64,000 nt of DNA from NCBI RefSeq assembly GCF_001676875.1, contig NZ_JYKA01000003.1:124001-188000 (forward strand), written 5' to 3'. This DNA comes from Chromobacterium subtsugae (GTDB lineage Bacteria > Pseudomonadota > Gammaproteobacteria > Burkholderiales > Chromobacteriaceae). The number at the start of each line of letters is the position of its first letter. Positions within the stretch are counted from its first letter, which is position 1. The notes beneath the pieces are model-generated. The model saw only the letters and a list, made by a program, of their open reading frames with translations. It did not search any database and was not told where the DNA came from. Positions 47,514 through 55,306 of this stretch are shown piece after piece. The position numbers were made by a program, and so were the translations under genes.

Positions 47514-48116
47514 TCAGCGGCGGGAGGTCTTGCGGATTTCCTGCTCGTCGGCCCATACCAGCTCGCCGGTTTCGTTGTCCACCAGCTCCAGGCTGAGCTT
47601 GTAGTACACGTCCTTGACGTCGCTGTTCTTCTTGACGATGGAGGAGATGCCGCCGGTCAGGCGGTAGTCGGCGCCGACCATCTTGCCTATCTTCTTGCTC
47701 TTGCTCTTGTCGTACAGGCCGGACTGGTTCTGGCGCATCAATTCCTGGGTCTGGCCTTCCATGTGGGCCACGTCGGCGACGAAGCGCACGGTGCCGGCCT
47801 TCATCAGCTGCACGCGGATCGATTTGGTGATTTCGGCGGTGTCGATGTATTCGCTGGTCTTGTTCTGCACGTCGGCCAGGGTCAGGCGCTTGCCGCGGAT
47901 GACCGGCACCTGCACCAGCGAGCGGGTCATGCTTTCCGCCAGGCGCTGCAGGTCGGTGGAGCCGAATTCATTGCTGACCAGTTCCACCGCCTTGCTGTCG
48001 CCGTAGCTGACGGAGCCGTCGCCCAGCGTCGGCGAGTTGGTCTGGGCGCAGCCGGACAGGGCGGCGATGGCGAGGGCGCACAGGGCGGAGCGGGTCAGAT
48101 TGCGGGCATTCATCAT
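47514..48116 (-). CDS. lpoB: LpoB-type lipoprotein (penicillin-binding protein activator)
   Basis: In E. coli LpoB is an outer-membrane lipoprotein that reaches through the periplasm to activate PBP1b. The 200-residue protein has the lipobox LAIAALSGCAQT. The family blocks DLQRLAESMTRSLVQVPVI, DTAEITKSIRVQLMKAG, GADYRLTGGISSIVKK and YKLSLELVDNETGELVWADEQEIRK (in part) are visible. It is next to a YcfL-like gene as in enterics. Either ATG of the ATGATG at 48116/48113 can start it, with AAGGA upstream. Confidence 0.85.
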   Translation of the reverse strand: MMNARNLTRSALCALAIAALSGCAQTNSPTLGDGSVSYGDSKAVELVSNEFGSTDLQRLAESMTRSLVQVPVIRGKRLTLADVQNKTSEYIDTAEITKSIRVQLMKAGTVRFVADVAHMEGQTQELMRQNQSGLYDKSKSKKIGKMVGADYRLTGGISSIVKKNSDVKDVYYKLSLELVDNETGELVWADEQEIRKTSRR

Positions 48117-48137
48117 GGGTATCCTTGACTTGCGGAA

Positions 48138-48527
48138 TTAACGGAAAAGATTGACGGAGTTGTCGGGGCTCTGCAGTTCCAGGCGGAAGTCGGCGGCCTG
48201 CGGCGTGGGGGCGACGGTCTGGATGGATTTGCGCTCCAGGCCCTGGAGCTGCAGCTGCTTCCAGGTTTCCTCGGCGCCGGTTTGCATGCCGCTGCCATCC
48301 AGCCATTTGAAGCGGTAGAACAGCATCTGCTGCTTGGTGGCGCTGTTGGACAGCTCGGCCTGGACGTTGAGGAAGTCGTTGCGCTTGACGACGCGTGCGG
48401 ACTCCACCTTGATGTTGTCCATTTTCCCCAGCGTTTCCAGTTTGCTTTCCAGCCCGTCGGCATGGCAGAGCGGGGCCGCGGCCAGCGCGGCCAGGAGCAG
48501 ACAACGACGGATGTGACGCATGTTCAT
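48138..48527 (-). CDS. ycfL: YcfL-family periplasmic protein (DUF1425)
   Basis: A 129-residue protein with a signal peptide (RRCLLLAALAAAPLCHA, no lipobox cysteine in the usual place). A DUF1425 domain follows: KVESARVVKRNDFLNVQAEL, then MLFYRFKWLDGSGMQ and a C-terminal FRLELQSPDNSVNLFR. In E. coli ycfL lies directly upstream of lpoB (ycfM), as here. The function is unknown. The ATG at 48527 follows CAGGAACACC. Confidence 0.75.
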   Translation of the reverse strand: MNMRHIRRCLLLAALAAAPLCHADGLESKLETLGKMDNIKVESARVVKRNDFLNVQAELSNSATKQQMLFYRFKWLDGSGMQTGAEETWKQLQLQGLERKSIQTVAPTPQAADFRLELQSPDNSVNLFR

Positions 48528-48539
48528 GGTGTTCCTGAA

Positions 48540-49934
48540 TTAAATGCCGGCGGTTTTCACTGCGGCTGCCGGCGGTTGCTTGCCGCCTTGGGGCGGGATG
48601 ACGGTTTGTTCGAACAGGCGCAGCGGCACGATGGCGTGGCTGCCGGAGATATCCAGCTCGACCTGGCGTTCGCCGCTCGGGGTGGGCACGCTGACGCTGT
48701 AGCGGCCCGGCTTGAGGTTGACGCGGCCGATGGCGATGCGGGCGGGCAGGGTGCTCCAGGCGCGCTCGTCGGATTGCTCGGTCAGCACGGTGGCGGTGAT
48801 GCCAGCGAGCGAACCCAGCGCGCCGAACTGGTCGCCCAGCTCTTTCTGCGCCAGCCCTTTGGCGACGGCGCGCACGGTGCTGCGCATGATGATGCCGGGC
48901 ATCTCGTCGCGCAGCGCGCGGCGGGCCATGGCGTCGAAATTGCTGATCGGCGTCAGCGCGACCGGCTTGTCTCCCACCTGCAAGGCCAGCGGCTGGTAGC
49001 TGTGGCCGGGCATGATCACCGGGAAGGCGATCTGGGTGATGATGGGCTTGCCGTCCAGGCTGAACGGCATCGGAATGGCCAGCGAGGTGCGGGTGGGGAT
49101 CAGCCCGCTTTCCACCACGAACAAGACGTCGGTGCCAGCGGCTTTCTGGGCGATGCGGCTGTTCAGGCCTTTCAGGCCTTGCTCCAGCAGCGGCATGTTG
49201 GGGCGCAGCTCGATGGCTTTGCGGTAGCCGGCGGAGGCGAGGGAGGGCTCGCGCAGCGACTCGAAGATGTAGCCGGCGAGGTAGTGGCTGAAGGCGCTCT
49301 GATAACCGTTCTTCAGGTTCAGGACTTCCGGGTCGTCCAGGGTTTCGACCGGATAGCCTTGCAGATCCTTGAAGGTGGTCTGGACGTTGTTCTCTTTCGC
49401 CTCCTCTTCCACCTTGTCGTACTCTTTTTCGTGCAGGCTGGCGATCAGCGCTTCGCGCTCGTAGGTTTTCTTGATTTCGGTGCGGGCGCCGGCGTAGTTG
49501 CCGGACAGCGCGTGATCCAGCGTCAGCATGGTGCTGAGCATCACTTTCTCATAGTCTTCGCCGTCGTAGCGCCGGACCTTGTCGTTGATCAGCAGGCTGC
49601 CGGCGGTTTCCGCCGCCTTGGATGTGGTGAGCTTGGATTCCTCTTCCCAGACGCGGATCTTTTCATCCGCCTTCAGCCAGGCGTCCACGCTGCCTTGCAG
49701 ATCGCCCTTCAGCCGCAGCAACTGCCCCTTCTCCAGGTGATAGAGCAGGTCTTTGTCTTCGCTGCTGTTGTTGGCCTCGACGCTGGCCAGCGCATCGTCG
49801 ATGCGGCCTTCGTTGGCGGCGGCCAGAGCGGTTTTCATTTCGCCTTGATAGCTGCGCATCGAGCCGCAGGCGCTGAGCGAGGCGGCCAGGCCGATGATGA
49901 GCACGGAATTGGCCAGTTTGGATTTGCGTTTCAT
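48540..49934 (-). CDS. COG3014-type TPR lipoprotein
   Basis: First gene of the minus-strand lipoprotein operon. The 464-residue protein has a lipobox (LIIGLAASLSACGSM). Its helical half contains TPR-like segments (AALAAANEGRIDDALASVEAN, in part; HYLAGYIFESLREPSLASAGYRKAI, in part) and a C-terminal half with beta-rich blocks (LFVVESGLIPTRTSLAIP, NLKPGRYSVSVPTPSG). The combination matches an uncharacterised lipoprotein family that often travels with YcfL and LpoB. It is 12 bp from ycfL. It might be a scaffold that positions the other lipoproteins; this is inference. Confidence 0.75.
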   Translation of the reverse strand: MKRKSKLANSVLIIGLAASLSACGSMRSYQGEMKTALAAANEGRIDDALASVEANNSSEDKDLLYHLEKGQLLRLKGDLQGSVDAWLKADEKIRVWEEESKLTTSKAAETAGSLLINDKVRRYDGEDYEKVMLSTMLTLDHALSGNYAGARTEIKKTYEREALIASLHEKEYDKVEEEAKENNVQTTFKDLQGYPVETLDDPEVLNLKNGYQSAFSHYLAGYIFESLREPSLASAGYRKAIELRPNMPLLEQGLKGLNSRIAQKAAGTDVLFVVESGLIPTRTSLAIPMPFSLDGKPIITQIAFPVIMPGHSYQPLALQVGDKPVALTPISNFDAMARRALRDEMPGIIMRSTVRAVAKGLAQKELGDQFGALGSLAGITATVLTEQSDERAWSTLPARIAIGRVNLKPGRYSVSVPTPSGERQVELDISGSHAIVPLRLFEQTVIPPQGGKQPPAAAVKTAGI

Positions 49935-50260
49935 CTTGTCTTTGGCTGTTGTTTTCGAGAGGGAAGATCGGCGGTCGACCCGGCAAGAAAGGCGGTTGCG
50001 GCGGCGAGGAGAGGGTTTCAGACGCGGAATTGCCGGATATCAGGCAGGCGGCGAAGCTTGCGCTCCAGAGTATTTGTCGCAGAGGTGACTTTATTTGCCA
50101 GGATAGTTCAAAAATTAATAATGTTAATTGTTAATAATTTTTAAGTCAAAAAGAATATTCTTACGTCCTGCCGAGAGCAGGCTGGCGGCGCGGCGTTTTC
50201 GCGGCATGGCGTTTCAGCTATCCTAGCAACTTTGTCCTGAACGCCTTACTGACCGACACC
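49935..50260. other. Divergent intergenic region, lipoprotein operon / mpl
   Basis: No gene is supported. The section 50085-50170 is AT-rich (TTAATAATGTTAATTGTTAATAATTTTTAAG, shown here only by its ends TTAATAATG and ATTTTTAAG) and probably holds the promoter of the lipoprotein operon. The mpl promoter should lie in 50170-50255. Confidence 0.4.
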
Positions 50261-51631
50261 ATGCACATCCACATCCTGGGTATCTGCGGTACCTTCATGG
50301 GCGGCATCGCCGCCATCGCCAAACAGGCCGGCCACAAGGTGACCGGCTGCGACGCCAACGTCTACCCGCCGATGAGCACCCAGCTGGAGGAGATGGGCAT
50401 AGCCCTGACCCAAGGCTTCGGCGCGGAGCAGATCGAACTGAACCCGGACGTGTACGTGATCGGCAACGTGGTGACGCGCGGCAAGCCCTTGATGGAGGAA
50501 ATCCTCAATCGCGGCTTGCCTTACATCTCCGGCCCGCAATGGCTGGCGGAGAACGTGCTGCAGGACAAATGGGTGCTGGCGGTGGCCGGCACTCACGGCA
50601 AGACCACCACCAGCTCCATGCTGGCGTGGATACTGGAAGACGCCGGCCTGGCTCCGGGCTTTTTGATCGGCGGCATCCCGGAGAATTTCGGCGTGTCGGC
50701 GCGCTTGCCGGGCAAGCCGGCGCTGGATCCGGCCAGCGTCAGCCCCTTTTTCGTGATCGAGGCCGACGAGTACGACACCGCCTTCTTCGACAAGCGCTCC
50801 AAGTTCGTCCATTACCGGCCGCGCACCGCCATCCTGAACAATCTGGAATTCGACCACGCCGACATTTTCGCCGACCTGGCCGCGATCGAAACCCAATTCC
50901 ACCACCTGGTGCGCACCATTCCCGGCAACGGCCGCATCGTCAGCAACGGCCGCGAGGCCAATCTGGAGCGCGTGCTGGAGCGCGGCTGCTGGACGCCGGT
51001 GGAGCGCTTCGGCGCGGACGCCGGTTGGCAGCTGGGCGAGCTGCATGAGGACGGCGGTTTCGATGTGCTGCTTAACGGCCAGATGCAGGGCACGGTGCGT
51101 TGGGGACTAATGGGCGAGCACAACCGCCTGAACGCCGTCGCCGCCATCGCCGCCGCCCGCCATGCCGGCGTGGCGGTGAAAGATGCGATAGACGCCTTGT
51201 CGCGTTTCGCCAACGTCAAGCGCCGGATGGAAGTGAAGGGCGTGGCGGGCGGTGTAACCGTTTACGACGACTTCGCCCACCATCCGACCGCCATCGCCAC
51301 CACGCTGGAAGGCCTGCGCCGCAAGGTGGGCCAGGCGCGCATCCTGGCGGTGCTGGAGCCGCGCTCCAACACCATGAAGCTGGGCACGATGAAAGACGCG
51401 CTGCCGGGTTCGCTGGCGCTGGCCGACCAGGTGTTCTGCTCGGCTGCGGGCCTCAACTGGAATCCGGGCGAGGCGCTGGAGGCGATGGGCGCCAAGGCGC
51501 AAACCTTCACCGACTTCGATGCGCTGATCGACGCCATCGTCGCCGCGGCCCGGCCGGGCGACCATGTGCTGGTGATGAGCAACGGCGGTTTCGGCGGCAT
51601 CCACCAGAAGCTGCTGGACCGGCTGGCCTAA
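50261..51631 (+). CDS. mpl: UDP-N-acetylmuramate:L-alanyl-gamma-D-glutamyl-meso-diaminopimelate ligase
   Basis: Peptidoglycan-recycling ligase that joins recovered murein tripeptide to UDP-MurNAc in the cytoplasm. The 456-residue protein has the MurC-like N-terminus HIHILGICGTFMGGIAAIAK, the ATP-binding P-loop VAGTHGKTTTSSMLAW near residue 110 and EADEYDTAFFDKRSKFVHY, diagnostic for Mpl. The ADP/substrate blocks are MGEHNRLNAVAAIAAARHAG and VYDDFAHHPTAI. It is monocistronic with its own terminator. Confidence 0.97.
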   Translation: MHIHILGICGTFMGGIAAIAKQAGHKVTGCDANVYPPMSTQLEEMGIALTQGFGAEQIELNPDVYVIGNVVTRGKPLMEEILNRGLPYISGPQWLAENVLQDKWVLAVAGTHGKTTTSSMLAWILEDAGLAPGFLIGGIPENFGVSARLPGKPALDPASVSPFFVIEADEYDTAFFDKRSKFVHYRPRTAILNNLEFDHADIFADLAAIETQFHHLVRTIPGNGRIVSNGREANLERVLERGCWTPVERFGADAGWQLGELHEDGGFDVLLNGQMQGTVRWGLMGEHNRLNAVAAIAAARHAGVAVKDAIDALSRFANVKRRMEVKGVAGGVTVYDDFAHHPTAIATTLEGLRRKVGQARILAVLEPRSNTMKLGTMKDALPGSLALADQVFCSAAGLNWNPGEALEAMGAKAQTFTDFDALIDAIVAAARPGDHVLVMSNGGFGGIHQKLLDRLA

Positions 51632-51643
51632 GCCATCTTCACG

Positions 51644-51683
51644 TAAAAAAACCGCCCGGGCGACGCCGCCGGGCGGTTTTTTT
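51644..51683 (+). terminator. Terminator after mpl
   Basis: AAAAAACCGCCCGG-GCGACGC-CGCCGGGCGGTTTTTTT is a strong GC stem with A- and T-runs. It is bidirectional and also closes the minus-strand PAS gene. Confidence 0.93.
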
Positions 51684-51697
51684 GCGCGCGCCGCCGT

Positions 51698-52633
51698 TCA
51701 GGGCAGCTTGATGATGTAGTTGGCGCCGCCTTCGCGCGCTTTTCCCTGCGCCTGCTGCAGCCGCTCCAGCATCGGGGCGGGGCTGGTTTCGGTCGGGCGC
51801 AGCGCGCTCAGGCCGACGCAGGCCGCGGCCTGGTGTTCCGCGCCCTGATAGACGAAGGTGAGCTGGCGCAACGACTTGATCAGCCGCCGGCCCATTTCAT
51901 TGGCGCCGCTCATCGGCGTGTTGGGCAGCAGGATGATGAAGGCGTTGGCGCTGCGGCGCGCCACCAGGTCGCTGTCGCGGGCGTTTTGCAGGCACAGGCT
52001 GCCGGCCAGTCGGATCAGATGGGCGTAGGCCGAACCGTCGTCCTGGTCGGGCACCATTTCCGGCGCGTTGACCAGTTCCAGCGTCAAGCCCGACAGCGGG
52101 CCGCCATAGCGGCGGGCGCGGCTGGTTTCGGCGTTGGCGACGGCCAGCAGCCGGTGCATGCCGGCGACGCCGGTCAGCTTGTCCTCGTCGTCGGTTTGGC
52201 CGCCTTCTTCCTTCAGTGTCTTGACAATGCTCAGCGAGCGCTCCACCAGCTGGCGTTCAAAGTCCAGCAGCTGCCCCATCACCTTGGCCTCGGTGCGGTC
52301 GGAAAAGCTGAATACCAGCATCGGGCGGTCGTTGAGGCTCACCTTGCGCACCGACAGCTGCGCTTCGAAATCGCGGCCGCTGGCGGTGCGCAGCTGCATG
52401 CCGCGGTTGTAGATCATGTTGTCGCTGCCCAGCTCGGCGCGGATGCCGGCTGCCAGTTCCGGATCCTGGATGAAGTCGAAGATGGAGCGGTCCAGCAGTT
52501 CGTCGTGGGGACAGGCGAGCAGGATGCAGGCCAACTGGTTGGCGGATGCGATGCGGCCATCGTCCGGAGACGCCACGATCAGGCAACCCTGGACGGTGTC
52601 GATGAAAGGCTGGAGCGCCTGGAACGTAACCAT
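51698..52633 (-). CDS. PAS domain plus degenerate GGDEF protein
   Basis: A 311-residue cytoplasmic protein. An N-terminal PAS domain (about 10-125) holds GCLIVASPDDGRIASANQLACILL (in part), RSIFDFIQDPEL and RDFEAQLSVRKVSLNDRPMLVFSFSDRTEAKV (in part). A coiled linker follows, then a GGDEF-like fold (about 150-305) beginning DKLTGVAGMHRLLAVANAE. The catalytic GG(D/E)EF is replaced by RRSANAF in DSDLVARRSANAFIILLP, so it is unlikely to make cyclic di-GMP. It may act as an effector, as a regulator of another cyclase, or as a signal sensor. It has no signal peptide and no obvious partner gene. Confidence 0.8.
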   Translation of the reverse strand: MVTFQALQPFIDTVQGCLIVASPDDGRIASANQLACILLACPHDELLDRSIFDFIQDPELAAGIRAELGSDNMIYNRGMQLRTASGRDFEAQLSVRKVSLNDRPMLVFSFSDRTEAKVMGQLLDFERQLVERSLSIVKTLKEEGGQTDDEDKLTGVAGMHRLLAVANAETSRARRYGGPLSGLTLELVNAPEMVPDQDDGSAYAHLIRLAGSLCLQNARDSDLVARRSANAFIILLPNTPMSGANEMGRRLIKSLRQLTFVYQGAEHQAAACVGLSALRPTETSPAPMLERLQQAQGKAREGGANYIIKLP

Positions 52634-53132
52634 GACTTCAACTCCTGTGGCGGACGAGGAGGGTTTTTCGCGCAGGGCGCCCGTTGGGCATTACGTGCTT
52701 TTACTTAATCTTATTCCTAGTTGGCACAGATTTCACGGTCAGGTGTTCATGCTGAATGGAAATTTTCCATGTCGTTCGGGTAATGTGCCAAGGTCGGGCC
52801 TTAATTTGGTAGATACCACCCGCAATCGTGTTACATTTTGAAACGTATCGCAGGATCTGCGATGAGGACCGGCGCGTTTCGCCACCCCAGAAACGCCGGT
52901 AGCCGCCGTTGAACCGACGGCCTCCTCTCCCGGCTCCGTCTTCCCGAGTCCCTGCCTGCCGGCAACGCGCCGCGGGAGGAGAGGACGCCATCAGACATCC
53001 GCGCCAGGCTGCAAACCGGCCGGGACGGATATCGGCACCCAAGCTTTTCCCGCTCGGACGGAACGCGTTTTCGCGCGCCGCGGGCGCGGCATGCGCTTTC
53101 AAAAAACCAATACGACAAAGAAGTGACAGGAC
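52634..53132. other. Long leader of the SNF transporter gene
   Basis: About 500 bp without a supported gene. 52690-52850 is AT-rich and probably contains the promoters. 52855-53110 is GC-rich with strong inverted repeats: CCGGCGCGTTTC (52869-52880) pairs with GAAACGCCGG (52890-52899) apart from a 2-nt bulge. CCTCCTCTCCCG (52920-52931) can pair with CGGGAGGAGAGG (52972-52983) with two mismatches. This would be a structured 5' untranslated region. I could not fit it to the glycine, TPP or cobalamin riboswitch consensus. Confidence 0.4.
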
Positions 53133-54452
53133 ATGGCTAGATCTCAATGGGGCTCGCGCCTCGGTTTCATTCTCGCGGCGGCCGGCTCCGCCATCGGGCT
53201 GGGCGCCATCTGGAAGTTTCCCTACGTGGCCGCCACCAACGGCGGCGGCGCGTTTTTGTTCATCTACCTCGGCATCTGCCTGACGCTGGGGCTGGTGCTG
53301 ATGCTGGCGGAAATGGCGCTGGGACGCGCCACCGGCGCCGGCGCGGTCGGCGCTTTCCGCAAGGTGGCCGGCGGCTTCTGGCCGGTGATCGGCTATATGG
53401 GCGTGCTGGTGTGCTTTTTGATTTTGTCGTTCTACAGCGTGGTAGGCGGTTGGACCATCGCCTACATCGTCAAGTCGCTGCAGGGCGGCATCATGACATC
53501 CGACCCCAAGGCGCTAGGCGCCATTTTCAACGGCTTCATCAGCGATCCGGCGCAGCCGCTGCTGTATCACGGCGGCTTCGCGCTGCTGACGCTGGCGGTG
53601 GTGGCCGGCGGCGTGCAGAAGGGCATCGAGGCGCTGTCCAAGCTGCTGATGCCGGCGCTGTTCGCGCTGATGCTGGTGCTGATCGCGCGCGGGCTGACGC
53701 TGCCGGGCGCGCTGGAGGGCGTCGGCTACTTCGTCGCGCCGGACTTCTCCAAGGCGAGCGCCGCCATGCTGGTGGACGCGCTGGGGCTGGCCTTCTTCTC
53801 GCTGTCGCTGGGCCTGGGCATCATGATCACCTACGGCTCCTATGTCGGCCGCGAATCCAAGCTGCTGGGTTCGGCGCTGTGGGTGATCCTGCTGACGGTG
53901 GCGACCTGCTTCCTGGCCGGCCTGATGGTGCTGCCGGCGGTGTTCGCCTTCGGCTTCGACCCGTCCGCCGGTCCCGGCCTCACTTTCATCACCATGCCGG
54001 CGGTGTTCGCCCACCTGCCGCTGGGGCAATTGTTCGCGGTGCTGTTCTTCTGCCTGCTGCTGCTGGCGGCGCTGACGTCCTCCGTTTCGCTGCTGGAGGT
54101 GGTGACCAGCTTCGCCATCGACGAATGGGGCATGTCGCGCCGCGCCGCCGCCTGGCTGATGGCCGCCGGCATCTTCCTGCTGGGCATTCCGGCTTCGCTG
54201 TCGCTGGGCGTGTGGGGCGATTACCAGCTGGGCGGGATGAATTTCTTCGATCTGCTGGATTTCGTCACCTCCAAGCTGCTGATGCCGGCCGGAGAATTGT
54301 TGCTGGCGCTGTTCGTCGGCTGGAAGGCCTGGCCGGTGGTGAAGGCCGAGCTGTCGTCCGGCCGCTCGCCGCGGGCGATGCAGTGCATGCGCGGCTTCTG
54401 CATGGCGCTGGCGCCGCTGCTGATAGGCTGGATCATGGCGGCTGGCATCTAA
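53133..54452 (+). CDS. Sodium-dependent transporter, SNF (neurotransmitter:sodium symporter) family
   Basis: Inner-membrane symporter that imports an amino acid or similar solute with Na+. The 439-residue protein begins with the family's first helix WGSRLGFILAAAGSAIGLGAIWKFPYVAATNGGGAFLFIY (first 20: WGSRLGFILAAAGSAIGLGA). It contains the unwound TM1/TM6 core seen as GLAFFSLSLGLGIMITYGSY and about 11-12 membrane segments. The substrate is unknown; prokaryotic relatives use leucine, tryptophan or tyrosine. It is followed by a terminator and sits in a stretch with a structured leader. Confidence 0.92.
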   Translation: MARSQWGSRLGFILAAAGSAIGLGAIWKFPYVAATNGGGAFLFIYLGICLTLGLVLMLAEMALGRATGAGAVGAFRKVAGGFWPVIGYMGVLVCFLILSFYSVVGGWTIAYIVKSLQGGIMTSDPKALGAIFNGFISDPAQPLLYHGGFALLTLAVVAGGVQKGIEALSKLLMPALFALMLVLIARGLTLPGALEGVGYFVAPDFSKASAAMLVDALGLAFFSLSLGLGIMITYGSYVGRESKLLGSALWVILLTVATCFLAGLMVLPAVFAFGFDPSAGPGLTFITMPAVFAHLPLGQLFAVLFFCLLLLAALTSSVSLLEVVTSFAIDEWGMSRRAAAWLMAAGIFLLGIPASLSLGVWGDYQLGGMNFFDLLDFVTSKLLMPAGELLLALFVGWKAWPVVKAELSSGRSPRAMQCMRGFCMALAPLLIGWIMAAGI

Positions 54453-54473
54453 GCGGATAGGTGGAAAAGGGAC

Positions 54474-54499
54474 AACGGGAGGCGCGAGCCTCCCGTTTT
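54474..54499 (+). terminator. Terminator after the SNF transporter
   Basis: AACGGGAGGC-GCGA-GCCTCCCGTTTT has a perfect 9-bp stem ending in four Ts. It overlaps the beginning of a longer open frame of the next gene, supporting the later start used there. Confidence 0.88.
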
Positions 54500-54538
54500 G
54501 CTATGGTTCAGACTGTGCGAACCCGGCGGAGCGGCGAA

Positions 54539-55240
54539 ATGCGGTGGATGGGGCTGTTGCTGTTCGGCCTGCTGGCCGGCGCGCCTCGCGCGGAAACATT
54601 GCAGGTGCTGACCACCCAGATTCCCGGGGTGATCGCGCTGGCGGCCGACGGCGTCACCATGGAGGGCACCGGCATCGACCTGATGCGCGAGGTGGGGCGC
54701 CGCGCCGGCGTCGATTTCCGCTTCGCCGCCTATCCGCAGGCGCGGGCCCGGCTGCTGGTGGAGCAGCAGGTCGACGCCTGCTCGCCGATGGCGCGGCTGC
54801 CGGAACTGGGCGAGCGTTACAAGTGGACCGCCACGCTGCTGCCGATGCGGCTGGTGCTGCTGGCGCGCGATGGTGACGCCCGCCGGCTGCGCAGCCTGGA
54901 TGAGGCGCGCGGTTTGCGGATAGGCGCGATGCGCGGCACCATGGCGGCGGCGCGGCTGAGGGCGCGCGGGCTGGCGCCGGAGGAGAGCGCCGATTATTTC
55001 GGCGGGCTGGAGAAGCTGCAATTGGGCCGGCTGGACCTGTGGGCGATGCTGGACGTCGGCGTGGCGTCGCTGGCGCGGCGGCTGGGCATGCCGCAGCCGC
55101 GGGTGGCGCTGGTGCTGGACACGCTGGATGTGGCCTTGGCCTGCAACCGCAAGCTGGATGACGCGGTGCTGGCGCGCTTGGACCGCGCCATCGCCTCCAT
55201 GCATCAGGACGGCAGCATCAATCATTTCGACCTGCGTTGA
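54539..55240 (+). CDS. Periplasmic solute-binding-like protein, family 3
   Basis: A 233-residue protein with a signal peptide (MRWMGLLLFGLLAGAPRA) and a short family 3 solute-binding fold. VTMEGTGIDLMREVGRRAGVDFRF (in part) lies near the N-terminus, AYPQARARLLVEQQVDACSPM near residue 70 and GLRIGAMRGTMAAARL in the middle. ATG 54539 is chosen because longer starts lie in the upstream terminator. No transport genes are adjacent, so a stand-alone or sensory role is possible. The ligand is unknown. It is distinct from the family 3 protein at 3384-4175. Confidence 0.7.
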   Translation: MRWMGLLLFGLLAGAPRAETLQVLTTQIPGVIALAADGVTMEGTGIDLMREVGRRAGVDFRFAAYPQARARLLVEQQVDACSPMARLPELGERYKWTATLLPMRLVLLARDGDARRLRSLDEARGLRIGAMRGTMAAARLRARGLAPEESADYFGGLEKLQLGRLDLWAMLDVGVASLARRLGMPQPRVALVLDTLDVALACNRKLDDAVLARLDRAIASMHQDGSINHFDLR

Positions 55241-55306
55241 GCCGGCGCATGCCAAACGCGCCCGGGCTGGGCTACACTGCCGCTTTGCCCGTTTTGCGAG
55301 ACCGCC

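Noticed and set aside
52855-53110. Glycine or cobalamin riboswitch before the SNF transporter
   Set aside because: A GAGTC...CCTGCC string and a GC-rich fold suggested it, but the conserved cores of both classes are missing.
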